Below the pieces are notes generated by a model. The model was not told the DNA's origin, searched no databases, and saw only the letters and a program-made list of their open reading frames with translations. This document shows, in pieces, positions 7,522 to 15,693 of a stretch of 35,912 nucleotides of DNA. The position numbers were made by a program, and so were the translations under genes. The stretch's first letter is position 1, and every line of letters begins with the position of its first letter. Origin of the DNA: Thermoplasmata archaeon (lineage in GTDB: Archaea > Thermoplasmatota > Thermoplasmata > Sysuiplasmatales > Sysuiplasmataceae); NCBI GenBank assembly GCA_021796895.1, contig JAKABN010000006.1, positions 1 through 35,912 of the forward strand, given 5' to 3'.

Positions 7522-8424
7522 ATGAACCGTGTGATTGTTGGAAAGAACGACACCATCATGAAGATGCTTGCTGCAATCTTTGCAGACGGCCACATACTGA
7601 TTGAGGATTTTCCAGGCCTGGCCAAGACTCTGATTGCAAGAAGCTTTGCCACGGTGATCGGTTGTGATTTCCGCAGGATTCAATTCACACCAGATCTCCT
7701 TCCCTCCGATATTACCGGCTCGAGCGTACTGAACAGGAAGAAAAATGAATTCGAGCTGAGAAAGGGACCGGTGTTCACAAACATTCTCCTCGCAGATGAG
7801 ATAAACAGGGCGCCGCCGAAGACACAATCCGCCCTTCTGGAGGCTATGCAGGAAAAACAGGCTACTATTGAGGGAAAAACGCATGTGATCGATAAACCTT
7901 TCATCGTGATGGCCACTCAGAATCCGATAGAGTACGAGGGCACATATCCGCTGCCGGAAGCACAGCTCGACAGATTCATGATGAAGATATCCGTAGGCTA
8001 TCCGGCGAAAGATGACGAGGCCGCTGTTTTGCGCGGAAGGAGAGAGAGGAGAAGGGAGGGTTTTGACATATCCCCGGCCATCGACCGTGAAACGCTGATG
8101 CGCATGCAGAGCGAGACTGAGGAAGTCCACGTGTCGGAAGAGATGGAAAGATACATAGTGGAAGTGGTACGAGCCACGAGGACACACCGTTCTGTCGAAA
8201 TCGGCGCGTCGCCCAGAGGATCACTTTCCCTCATGAGGCTGAGCATGGCAGGCGCGTGCATAAGAGGGAGGGATTTTGTCACTCCCGACGATGTAAAGGA
8301 ATTCGCGGCGAACGCACTTGCGCACAGGCTGATACTCAAGCCGGACCCGTGGCTCAGAGGTGTGAGAACGGAAAATATCATTGCAGAAGTGCTGGAACAC
8401 GTGCATGTTCCGAAGGTGGACTGA
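7522..8424 (+). CDS. MoxR family AAA+ ATPase
   Basis: A 300-residue MoxR ATPase. Walker A is EDFPGLAKT (28-36), Walker B NILLADE (87-93) followed by the family hallmark INRAPPKTQSALLEAMQE, sensor 1 is ATQNP (131-135), the arginine finger is in EAQLDRF, and sensor 2 is in GASPRG (228-233). MoxR proteins act as chaperone-like ATPases working with VWA or DUF58 partners, which matches the next gene. The coordinates use the first conventional start, ATG. In-frame CTG at 7474 with GGTGA upstream may be the true start because family members carry an extra N-terminal helix. The gene shares its frame with the following DUF58 gene, separated by one TGA. Confidence 0.95.
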   Translation: MNRVIVGKNDTIMKMLAAIFADGHILIEDFPGLAKTLIARSFATVIGCDFRRIQFTPDLLPSDITGSSVLNRKKNEFELRKGPVFTNILLADEINRAPPKTQSALLEAMQEKQATIEGKTHVIDKPFIVMATQNPIEYEGTYPLPEAQLDRFMMKISVGYPAKDDEAAVLRGRRERRREGFDISPAIDRETLMRMQSETEEVHVSEEMERYIVEVVRATRTHRSVEIGASPRGSLSLMRLSMAGACIRGRDFVTPDDVKEFAANALAHRLILKPDPWLRGVRTENIIAEVLEHVHVPKVD

Positions 8425-8451
8425 CTGACAGGAAAGGGATTTCTGGTTGCA

Positions 8452-9672
8452 GTGGTGCTCTGTTCACTTTTGCTCTTCTTGTCAGTTATCACACGAAATC
8501 CCGTTCCGGCTGCGATGTTTGTGCCCATAATAGTCCTGATCATTGCAGAAGGGGAGTTGGGAGATGTGCATTCACGTCTCAGCGCAGCGCAGGAATGCGA
8601 CATGCTCACGACGGTGAACGGCGAGGATTTGTGCATCAGGTACAGGTTTGAAAACAGCGGGAGGCTCCTTCTTGTAACACTGATACAGCAGTTTCCCGAA
8701 GGATTTGCAATGCCATCGGTACGCAGCACCTTCCTTCTCTGGAAAGATAGGGACGTCCGCGTGACAGCCAGAATGCATACTGGAGGAATGTTCACAATAC
8801 CCGCACCGTATGTTATAGTGTCGGATCTGCTCGGATTCAGCAAAAGGAAAATTCAGTTTGGCGAAGCCAGAGAGGTCACGATTCTGGCCAGCATCGCCAG
8901 GATGCGAACAGAACTGTTCAAACCAAAGAACTACAGGATGCTTCCGGGAAACATTGTTTCAAGATACGCAGGGAGCGGTTATGAGTTTCATTCAATCCGG
9001 AAATATGAAGAGGGGCAGCCGCTACGTCATGTCAACTGGAAGACTTCCGCGCGCCTCGATGAACTCTGGATGAACGAATTTGTCAGCGAGCGCAGCGGCA
9101 CCACGCTGATCATCCTCGACGTGAGAATGATAGACATGAATGAAGAGATAACGGCGAATTTTGCGGGACGGGCAACGTTTGCGGCTTCATCCATAGCCTA
9201 TTCTGCAGCGATGGAGAGAAACTCAATAGGAATGCTTGTCCTGGGCGAAAGACTGTTCAGAGTAAAGGCTGATTACGGCATCAGGCAATTCAGGAGAATC
9301 TCGCACCTTCTCGCGTCTACTGGCGTTTCCAGACACTCTTCACCGGCCCAGATAGACAGGGCTGCCGAGGTGTATGGCCACGCTTATGAGCAATACGTTG
9401 TCATTTCCCCACTGGCGGATGACGAAACGGTCGACTCTGTTGCATCACTGTCGCTGAACGTAAGGGACGTCTGGACCATAGTACCGCTTATTTTTGAAAA
9501 AACATCACCTGACAGCGGTGAGAACGTTGCCCGCGAGCTGCTACGGATCACACAGCAGAATAACGCAATAAGACTTTCAAGGGTGTGCAGAGCAGTTGTC
9601 TGGGATCGCAATGAATCTCTGGAGAGTGCAATAGAAACTGCGGGAAAAATTACGACAGGGAGGTTCCGCTGA
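8452..9672 (+). CDS. DUF58 domain membrane protein
   Basis: A 406-residue protein with a hydrophobic N-terminus (two short helices within about 1-32), a beta-rich extracytoplasmic-type segment, then the DUF58 core near 176-210: IRKYEEGQPLRHVNWKTSAR, followed by a VWA-like strand LIILDVR. DUF58 proteins pair with MoxR ATPases. GTG 8452 is the first conventional start. CTG at 8425, right after the MoxR stop and five nt past AGGTGG, is an alternative that would lengthen the first membrane helix. The stop overlaps the next ATG as TGATG-type coupling. Confidence 0.92.
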   Translation: MVLCSLLLFLSVITRNPVPAAMFVPIIVLIIAEGELGDVHSRLSAAQECDMLTTVNGEDLCIRYRFENSGRLLLVTLIQQFPEGFAMPSVRSTFLLWKDRDVRVTARMHTGGMFTIPAPYVIVSDLLGFSKRKIQFGEAREVTILASIARMRTELFKPKNYRMLPGNIVSRYAGSGYEFHSIRKYEEGQPLRHVNWKTSARLDELWMNEFVSERSGTTLIILDVRMIDMNEEITANFAGRATFAASSIAYSAAMERNSIGMLVLGERLFRVKADYGIRQFRRISHLLASTGVSRHSSPAQIDRAAEVYGHAYEQYVVISPLADDETVDSVASLSLNVRDVWTIVPLIFEKTSPDSGENVARELLRITQQNNAIRLSRVCRAVVWDRNESLESAIETAGKITTGRFR

Positions 9673-10208
9673 TGCCCGTACGCGAGAGAAGCGCAGGACA
9701 GGCGATGACAATCGTCATGACTGCATCGGTGCCAGTGATGGCGCTGTTTGATGCCGGAGCATATTTGTTTTTCGCGGTGATGCTTGCAATCGTCGCCATT
9801 CTCGCGCTCGCTGGCGTCAGACGTGCTGTCTGTGTAGTGTACACGGCTACCGTTCTGATTTTCATATCGATTGAGAAAGGCAGCCCGATTTCGATGGCGT
9901 TCGATATCCTGCTGATTATGACGGTGCTCACATCATTTGTTATCCCGCCTGATAAGGCGTGGCATGGAGACATGGAAATAAGTGTGACGAAGGAACCAGG
10001 TGCTTCTGCCGGCGGCCTTCTGAGACTGTCATTGCTCTTCATTCTGGCCCTGACCTCTGCTATGATCGTGGGTTTCCTTTCCGGCCTCCTCGGCATCAGG
10101 GTATCGAGTATCGTGATACTGCTGCCTCTCCTCTGTCTTGGTCTTCTAATAGTCGCGATGGCAGGTAGAGCGGTACTGCGAACGCCAGCGGTCAAAAAAC
10201 ACCCATGA
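9672..10208 (+). CDS. multi-TM membrane protein closing the DUF58 cluster
   Basis: A 178-residue, strongly hydrophobic protein with about five predicted helices (about 12-48 as two, 54-72, 78-92, 116-136, 146-165) and a short charged loop near 95-110. No family is recognised. Its ATG overlaps the DUF58 stop and GGGAGG precedes it, so it is translationally coupled. It occupies the place of the polytopic protein found after DUF58 in haloarchaeal clusters. A membrane partner of the MoxR/DUF58 complex is a reasonable inference. Confidence 0.78.
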   Translation: MPVRERSAGQAMTIVMTASVPVMALFDAGAYLFFAVMLAIVAILALAGVRRAVCVVYTATVLIFISIEKGSPISMAFDILLIMTVLTSFVIPPDKAWHGDMEISVTKEPGASAGGLLRLSLLFILALTSAMIVGFLSGLLGIRVSSIVILLPLLCLGLLIVAMAGRAVLRTPAVKKHP

Positions 10209-10218
10209 ATCTGCGCCT

Positions 10219-10235
10219 GCCGGGCGAAACCCGGC
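10219..10235 (+). terminator. GC hairpin after the DUF58 cluster
   Basis: GCCGGG-CGAAA-CCCGGC is a perfect 6-bp stem beginning 11 nt after the preceding stop codon. No U tract follows at once, so termination is not certain. It could be an RNA-end or processing structure. Confidence 0.4.
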
Positions 10236-10257
10236 ATAATGTGCTCACCGGGCGACA

Positions 10258-10267
10258 TTTTAATTAA
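10258..10267 (+). promoter_or_regulatory. TATA box for the MoxR2-VWA pair
   Basis: TTTAATTAAT follows the hairpin and predicts an RNA start near 10290, about 35 nt before the GTG of the second MoxR gene. This suggests a transcription unit separate from the DUF58 cluster. Confidence 0.5.
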
Positions 10268-10325
10268 TGAAATGGCATAGACTGAACTGGTAAAATCAGC
10301 ATGGATGCGTACGAAATAATCCGGA

Positions 10326-11291
10326 GTGGCTGAATTGCGGGAAATTACAATGGGTCGCGAATCACTGGACAGGGCCGTTGGAGGTATAAAATCAAAGCAC
10401 TCCATAATAGGAAGAGAAATAGAGCTGAGGAAAGCACTGATTTGTGCAAACGCGCATAGACACATTCTTATTGAAGGGCCTGTAGGCGTGGGCAAGACAG
10501 TCCTTGCGACGGCAATAGCAGACTATCTGGAAAGACCGATTTTGCGAGTCGACGGTGATGAGCGATACACAGAACAGAAGCTCACTGGATGGTTCGATCC
10601 ACCGATTGTCATGCAGAAGGGGTACAACGAGGAGTCATTCATCGACGGGCCGCTGACCCAGTCAATGGAGACCGGAGGCATACTGTTCATCAACGAACTC
10701 AACAGGCTGAATGAAGGAGTGCAGAATGTCCTCCTGCCAGCCATGGATGAGGGCAAGATTGAGATACCGAGAATAGGCACAATCTATGCGAAGAAAGGTT
10801 TCCTCATAATCGCAACGCAGAATCCTAGAGAGTTCATTGCCACCAGCTCTCTTTCGGAGGCGCTTTCAGACCGCTTCGAGCTTCTTCCTCTGACATATCA
10901 GAATGAGGATGAGGAGAGAAACATTGTTGAGACACGCACTGGCATTCATGATGAACATTCGACACGCCTGATAACCGAAATAACCAGGGAAACTCGGGTG
11001 CACCCGTTCGTAAGACGCGGCGCCTCGATCAGGGCGGCCACCAGTATGGCATCCATCATAGCATTTACCGAAAGAGATATTGAGGACATCAGGAACGCCG
11101 CATACCTCGCTCTGCCGACGAGAATGGAGCTTCGTGAAGATTCCAAGAAAAATGTGTACGAAGTGATCGACGAGATTATTGACAAGGTTGTCAGCAGGAA
11201 CCCCGTTTCGGCTGAGGGGAAGGAGGACACGGGAGGTCCGGAAGATACTGCTGAAGGAAAAGACGGGGAAAAAAAAACGATCGGGAGATAA
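10326..11291 (+). CDS. MoxR-type AAA+ ATPase, VWA-partner class
   Basis: A 321-residue AAA+ ATPase. Walker A is GPVGVGKT (51-58). Walker B is GILFINE (118-124), with Asn where many AAA+ proteins have Asp, followed by LNRLNEGVQNVLLPAMDEG. Sensor 1 is IIATQNP, and the Arg finger is in EALSDRFE (178-185). It is clearly distinct from the first MoxR. Its partner is the downstream VWA protein, as in MoxR-VWA and chelatase I/D pairs. The last about 30 residues are acidic then lysine-rich, encoded by an A9 run that offers a -1 frame into the VWA gene. GTG 10326 is the first start in frame; TTG 10335 or ATG 10350 are possible. Confidence 0.93.
   Translation: MAELREITMGRESLDRAVGGIKSKHSIIGREIELRKALICANAHRHILIEGPVGVGKTVLATAIADYLERPILRVDGDERYTEQKLTGWFDPPIVMQKGYNEESFIDGPLTQSMETGGILFINELNRLNEGVQNVLLPAMDEGKIEIPRIGTIYAKKGFLIIATQNPREFIATSSLSEALSDRFELLPLTYQNEDEERNIVETRTGIHDEHSTRLITEITRETRVHPFVRRGASIRAATSMASIIAFTERDIEDIRNAAYLALPTRMELREDSKKNVYEVIDEIIDKVVSRNPVSAEGKEDTGGPEDTAEGKDGEKKTIGR
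11269..11277 (+). other. A9 run containing an A_AAA_AAA slippery heptamer
   Basis: Nine adenines follow GGGG near the MoxR2 3' end. In the MoxR frame, 11270-11276 reads A AAA AAA, a canonical simultaneous-slippage heptamer. The -1 frame has no stop from here to the VWA ATG at 11321 and continues into that gene. The normal frame ends 12 nt later at TAA 11289-11291. Confidence 0.5.
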
Positions 11292-11320
11292 GTCAGGAGC
11301 CGGAGAGTGCTCTTGATATA

Positions 11321-12190
11321 ATGGAGAGACTGCGCGGGATCGTCGACATACCGTCCGGAACTGGAGATGAAGTGGTATGGTCGATTGCCAAGAATTATCA
11401 GAGGATCAGGCTCAGGGCCAAGGATCCTTCGCTGATCAGGGCGGCCAAGAGGATAGCAATCAGGGCCATAATCGACAGGACACTGGAGGAGCTTGGTCCT
11501 ACAAGGATGCCTATGGTAAGAAAACTGATAGACTATTCTCCGGGCGTAGACGGAGAAATAGATCTGTCGGGCACGCTGGACAACATCTCCTCCCCCTCAT
11601 CGATTGACTACAGGCAGATTGTGGTGGAAAAAAAAGATCTGAAACGCATAGCATGTGTGCTGATCATAGACGCCAGCCTTTCGATGACAGGTGAAAAACT
11701 TGCAATGGCCACCAGCTCTATTGCTGTGCTGGCGCAAAGGCTCAAAGGGATAGAATATGCCGTGATTCTATTCGAGAACAGAGCAAACGTGATAAAGAAA
11801 ATGGACAGAGATGTTGATCTTGAGAAACTCATAGGGGATCTGCTCGACCTCAATGCCATGGGATACACAAATATTGAGGAAGGGCTTAAGGCGGGCATCT
11901 CCGAGCTGGACAAGGCAAAGACGCCGAACAGGATAGGCATAATAATTACGGACGGCAACTACACAATGGGGCATGATCCAAGGCAGTTTGCGGCGCTCTT
12001 CCCCAGATTGCATGTGATGATGACGACCGGACTGGATGCCAGGGAGGACATATGCAACGGCATGGCGCAGCAGGGCAAGGGAAAGATGTATGAGATTAGC
12101 AATTACGAACAGATGCCCGGCGTGCTGTACAGTATGATAAAGACATTTCATTTCAGACTATCCGTCGGCGGTGGCGGAGCAAAAGGCTGA
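11321..12190 (+). CDS. von Willebrand factor A domain protein
   Basis: A 289-residue protein. The N-terminal about 105 residues are basic and helical, and the VWA domain starts near 108. A full MIDAS is visible: DASLS at 117-121, Thr183 in GYTN, and Asp211 in ITDGN. It is the expected metal-dependent partner of the AAA+ ATPase encoded 29 nt upstream. ATG 11321 is the first start in its own frame. The Shine-Dalgarno candidates (GGAG near 11296 and 11302) are rather distant, which leaves room for production as a frameshifted MoxR-VWA fusion. It ends in a Gly-rich tail. Confidence 0.92.
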   Translation: MERLRGIVDIPSGTGDEVVWSIAKNYQRIRLRAKDPSLIRAAKRIAIRAIIDRTLEELGPTRMPMVRKLIDYSPGVDGEIDLSGTLDNISSPSSIDYRQIVVEKKDLKRIACVLIIDASLSMTGEKLAMATSSIAVLAQRLKGIEYAVILFENRANVIKKMDRDVDLEKLIGDLLDLNAMGYTNIEEGLKAGISELDKAKTPNRIGIIITDGNYTMGHDPRQFAALFPRLHVMMTTGLDAREDICNGMAQQGKGKMYEISNYEQMPGVLYSMIKTFHFRLSVGGGGAKG

Positions 12191-12233
12191 CAGGGCGCCG
12201 GCCCAGATTATCGCGCCGCCCTTATTGCGGCAT

Positions 12234-12243
12234 GAATTAATAC
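12234..12243 (+). promoter_or_regulatory. TATA box for icd
   Basis: GAATTAATAC predicts an RNA start near 12264. AAGGTGG at 12270-12276 is the Shine-Dalgarno for ATG 12282, giving a leader of about 18 nt. Confidence 0.5.
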
Positions 12244-12281
12244 AATGATCTGTCTATGAGGGTTATTAAAAAGGTGGCATA

Positions 12282-13328
12282 ATGAGTTCTTATACCGTGA
12301 CATTGATTCCGGGGGATGGCATCGGGCCTGAAGTGACAGACGCGATGGTCAAGGTCCTCGAGGCCACGGGCGTCGATTTTGAATGGGATGTCGTGGAGGC
12401 AGGGGAAAAGGCGCTTAAGAGGGACGGGACACCACTCCCTCAGGCCGTAATTGACAGCATGAAGAAGAACAAGGTTGCCATCAAAGGACCGCTGACAACA
12501 CCCATCGGCGGAGGCTACAGAAGCGTAAATGTATCGCTGAGACAGATGCTCAACCTGTATGCGAGCATCAGGCCATCCAGAACCATCGCCGGAGTCGGAA
12601 CGCTGTATTCTAACATAGACCTCGTTGTCATACGGGAGGCGACGGAGGAGCTCTATTCCGGCATCGAGCACTGGATAGACAGAGAGCACTCGGCAGCGGA
12701 GACCATATCCGTTGTAACGCGGAAGGCCTCCGAAAGGATTGTGAAATATGCTTTCGACTATGCCGTCAGCGAAAAGAGGAGGAAGGTGACTTCGGTCCAC
12801 AAGGCGAACATAATGAAAACCACAGGTGCGCTTTTCCAGGAAGTTTCGCAGAAAATTGCGAAGAACTACCCGTCCATTGAATTTGAAGAGAGGCTAATAG
12901 ACAACATGGCCATGCAGCTTGTGAAGAATCCGGAGGCATACGACGTTATTGTTACGACGAATCTGTTCGGGGACATACTCTCGGACCTCTGTGCCGGACT
13001 TGCAGGCGGACTGGGCATCACGCCTGGAGCTATCATCGGGGATGACATTGCGCTGTTCGAGCCAGTCCACGGTTCCGCGCCGAAATACGCGGGACAGGAC
13101 AAGGTCAATCCTGTAGCGACAATTCTCTCCGGCGAAATGATGCTTAAGCATCTCGGAGAGAGGGAAGCTGCAGAAAGAGTCTGGAACGCAGTCTACGATA
13201 CGATCAATGAGGGGAAGGTCATAACATATGACCTCACCGAAGGCGGAAGGACTGCAAATCGCGTGAAACCTTCAAAGTGCTCTCAGATGGCCGATGAGAT
13301 TGCGGGAAAGGTCAGGAAGTCTGCGTAA
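12282..13328 (+). CDS. icd: isocitrate dehydrogenase, probably NADP-dependent
   Basis: A 348-residue beta-decarboxylating dehydrogenase. [11 protein letters not shown] starts the fold. [19 protein letters not shown] carries the SxNxxLR substrate motif of isocitrate dehydrogenases rather than the pattern of isopropylmalate dehydrogenase. Metal-binding Asp residues lie in [10 protein letters not shown]. The coenzyme loop [14 protein letters not shown] has the Lys-Tyr-x6-Val set of NADP enzymes, and YDL near the end keeps the matching Tyr, though the Arg four residues later is Glu. It oxidises isocitrate to 2-oxoglutarate. Homoisocitrate or isopropylmalate activity cannot be fully excluded. Its stop abuts the stop of the convergent RNase gene. 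Confidence 0.88.
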   Translation: MSSYTVTLIPGDGIGPEVTDAMVKVLEATGVDFEWDVVEAGEKALKRDGTPLPQAVIDSMKKNKVAIKGPLTTPIGGGYRSVNVSLRQMLNLYASIRPSRTIAGVGTLYSNIDLVVIREATEELYSGIEHWIDREHSAAETISVVTRKASERIVKYAFDYAVSEKRRKVTSVHKANIMKTTGALFQEVSQKIAKNYPSIEFEERLIDNMAMQLVKNPEAYDVIVTTNLFGDILSDLCAGLAGGLGITPGAIIGDDIALFEPVHGSAPKYAGQDKVNPVATILSGEMMLKHLGEREAAERVWNAVYDTINEGKVITYDLTEGGRTANRVKPSKCSQMADEIAGKVRKSA

Positions 13329-14558
13329 TCACAGTTCCAGGCTATCGCCCTTCTTCGGCATGAAGACCTTTCTTCCGTCAAATTCGTCCGCCAGCAGCTT
13401 CCTCTTGTCACCGTCTCCGTGTACGAGTATGACAGTCTCGGGATCGCATCTGTTGACGAATGAAACGATTTCGCTGTGACCCGCATGTGCCGACAGGTCG
13501 AATCTGGAAACTTCGCAGTTTATCTTCTCCAGAACACCGTTTATTTCCAGATGGCCAGTGCTTAGGAGCCTGTATCCGTTTGACTCCTCTACCTGGAAAC
13601 CGCTGATCAGTATACCGCTTTTCGGATCATTCTTTATTCTCTCGATGTAGCCGAGGGCCGGTCCCCCGTCGAGCATTCCGCTCGTTGTGACTATGACATC
13701 TGCCCTGTCGCTGTGATACCTGTCCTCGTTTGTCTCGACCTCATACGCGCTCACACACGCCTTTCTCAGATCCGTTGCGGATGAAACATAGTCCCTCGAA
13801 CGGTTGTAAATGGCGTTGACCTTCCTGCCCATTCCGTCGACCCAGATGTTCAGTCCGGTCTTTCCGAGAATCATGAGCAACTCCTGTGTTCTTCCGACCG
13901 CAAACGCAGGCAGTATGGCCTGTCCGCCCCTGCCTACAATCTCATTAACTCTGTCCACGAGCTCGCTCTCTGTCTTCTTCCTGTCAGGATGCTCCCTTCC
14001 TGCGTATGTGGATTCCACTACCATGACATCGGTCTTGACATCCTCTGCTCCGTGAACGAGCCGTGTTTCCGCAGTGTGTATGTCACCAGTAAAGAGCACG
14101 TTTCTGTCTGCCCTTATCTCATGCATGGCCGCGCCGGGAATATGACCTGCCATTCGAGGAATGAATTCCGTTCCGCCGATTTCAAAGGCATGACCAAATC
14201 TCTCTACCTGGAAGAGCTTCATAGCGTCGTCGACATCTCCCGGCTCGTATGGCTCTGGAAAGCCTTCCATTTTTGCCACTTTTATACTGTCAAGCATCAG
14301 CAGTCTGCCGACGTCCTTTGTTGGCATGGTGCCGTGGACCTTCACCGGATAACGCGAGGTGAGCCACGGAATCATGCCCGAGTGGTCCACATGGGCATGC
14401 GTGAGCACTATCTCGTCCACCGGAGGGGCCTGAAGGGGATATATCGGCGGATCCCTCGGAATCAGACCATAGTCAAACATTACCTTTCCAAAACCGTCTT
14501 CCAGCATTACCGCTAGGCCGCCGACTTCATCGGCGCCTCCAAAAAATCTGAATTTCAA
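13329..14558 (-). CDS. archaeal beta-CASP metallo-beta-lactamase RNase (aCPSF-like)
   Basis: A metallo-beta-lactamase/beta-CASP nuclease without N-terminal KH domains. It contains HAHVDHSG (motif 2), MAGHIPGAA (motif 3), FTGDIH (motif 4) and the beta-CASP segments VVESTYAGREH, PAFAVGRTQELL and the C-terminal LSAHAGH and VHGD. Such enzymes cleave or trim RNA 3' or 5' ends. TTG 14558 is preferred because GGGTGA lies seven nt upstream and the family N-terminus (KFRFFGGADEVGG) starts there; GTG 14579 would add seven residues. It is monocistronic and convergent with icd with no gap. Confidence 0.9.
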   Translation of the reverse strand: MKFRFFGGADEVGGLAVMLEDGFGKVMFDYGLIPRDPPIYPLQAPPVDEIVLTHAHVDHSGMIPWLTSRYPVKVHGTMPTKDVGRLLMLDSIKVAKMEGFPEPYEPGDVDDAMKLFQVERFGHAFEIGGTEFIPRMAGHIPGAAMHEIRADRNVLFTGDIHTAETRLVHGAEDVKTDVMVVESTYAGREHPDRKKTESELVDRVNEIVGRGGQAILPAFAVGRTQELLMILGKTGLNIWVDGMGRKVNAIYNRSRDYVSSATDLRKACVSAYEVETNEDRYHSDRADVIVTTSGMLDGGPALGYIERIKNDPKSGILISGFQVEESNGYRLLSTGHLEINGVLEKINCEVSRFDLSAHAGHSEIVSFVNRCDPETVILVHGDGDKRKLLADEFDGRKVFMPKKGDSLEL

Positions 14559-14671
14559 AGAACTTTCACCCGCAAGCACGAAACCTGTAATTGCACTACC
14601 AATATGGTCTTCAATTGCACCGTAACGTTATTTTCGACTGCATGTTACGTCAATCAGTATATGAATGTTTG

Positions 14672-14692
14672 CGGGAAAAAAGGGTTTTTCCG
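14672..14692 (-). terminator. hairpin with T-tract after peptide transporter A
   Basis: Read on the minus strand, CGGAAAAACCCTTTTTTCCCG forms an A/T-rich stem with a CCC loop and contains a T6 run, about 22-40 nt past the permease C stop. Archaeal termination depends mainly on T-tracts, so this is a plausible 3' end of the operon. Confidence 0.45.
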
Positions 14693-14713
14693 GTGCTTTC
14701 AGGCATCCAGCAC

Positions 14714-15679
14714 TCATCTCCTCATGCGCGGGTCGAGTATGTCCCTCAGACCGTCGCCAAGGAGATTCAGACCAAGTGAATACATGAGAATGGCGAGACC
14801 TGGAACGACGAACGTCCATGGTTCCTGCAGAGCCCCGGTTATGCCGACACCAGTATATTGGAAATATGTGGCAAGATTTCCCCACTCCGGCAGATAAATG
14901 AAGTTTATGCCGATGTTGATGTAGTCGAGCGCGGCAAGCAGCAGGACAACAGATCCGACATCCAGCGACATCTGAACGAACACCGGATATATGGAGTTGG
15001 GTATGATATGCCGGAAAATAATTCTGAGCGTACGGGCACCCGAGGCTTTTGCAGCTTCCACGTACTTCAGCTCTCTGACTGACAGCACCTGCCCTCTCAC
15101 AAGTCTCGCGTAAGTTGGCCACCAGATTATAACCAGTGACATCACCAGGAGAGTCATGACACCTCCGGCCACATGCGCGAAATCCTGCCGGAAAACAACT
15201 ATCATTGCAATTGCAAGGACTATGAACGGAATCGAGAAGAAAATGTCCGTAACACGCATCAGTATGTCGTCTACTATTCCGCCTTTGTATCCGGCGAATG
15301 CTCCGAGCAGTATCCCTATTGTTGCGCCAGCACCGACAACAGCAAGGGAAATTGCGAGGTCAATTCTGGCTGCCTTGATTATCGCAGGCAGCAGATCGAT
15401 GCCAAAATACGTGGTGCCCAGAGGATACTTCCACGTCTGGAACCATGGTATGAAGCTATTGAGCAGTCTTCTGATAGAGTGTAGTTCATAAGGATTGCCC
15501 GTTGTCATCCAGGGAGAGAAAATGGCAAGGAAAACAAAGAAGGATGTTATGAAGAGTCCGGCGAGCGCCAGAGGACTCTGCTTGAAATAATAGAATTGTC
15601 TCCTGAACTGTGCGATTCTTGGAAGAATGCTGCGCAGCGCAGAACGCTGTGACTTTTTCATTAACGTAGCGCCAGTCAA
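14714..15679 (-). CDS. peptide ABC transporter permease, DppC/OppC type (transporter A)
   Basis: A 321-residue permease with six membrane helices. The first is at about 36-55, then the short extracytoplasmic stretch to YPLGTTYFGIDLL (equivalent to the usual HxLGTDxxGRDxL), then five helices. The ABC-coupling EAA loop is EAAKASGARTLRIIFRHIIPNS near 211-232. It forms the channel with the DppB-type subunit encoded 14 nt upstream. The length is normal, in contrast to its counterpart in transporter B. The substrate is presumably oligopeptides; Thermoplasmata commonly grow on peptides. Confidence 0.93.
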   Translation of the reverse strand: MTGATLMKKSQRSALRSILPRIAQFRRQFYYFKQSPLALAGLFITSFFVFLAIFSPWMTTGNPYELHSIRRLLNSFIPWFQTWKYPLGTTYFGIDLLPAIIKAARIDLAISLAVVGAGATIGILLGAFAGYKGGIVDDILMRVTDIFFSIPFIVLAIAMIVVFRQDFAHVAGGVMTLLVMSLVIIWWPTYARLVRGQVLSVRELKYVEAAKASGARTLRIIFRHIIPNSIYPVFVQMSLDVGSVVLLLAALDYINIGINFIYLPEWGNLATYFQYTGVGITGALQEPWTFVVPGLAILMYSLGLNLLGDGLRDILDPRMRR

Positions 15680-15693
15680 TGTTTCATCTCCCT

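Noticed and set aside
7303-8187. 294-codon open frame antisense to MoxR
   Set aside because: It lies opposite a strongly conserved MoxR gene, and its composition (many His, Cys, Ser, Phe) and lack of motifs mark it as a shadow of codon bias.
7998-8843. 281-codon minus-strand frame spanning the MoxR/DUF58 junction
   Set aside because: It is opposite two well-supported genes; it has Ser/Thr-rich low-complexity sequence without a recognisable domain.
9650-10495. 281-codon minus-strand frame
   Set aside because: It covers the antisense of the multi-TM gene, a promoter and the start of MoxR2, with no domain and no ribosome-binding site that would favour it.
12192-12220. GGGCGC / GCGCC partial inverted repeat after the VWA gene
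   Set aside because: The stem is short, with a mismatch or bulge and a 14-nt loop, and no clear T-tract follows; too weak to call a terminator.
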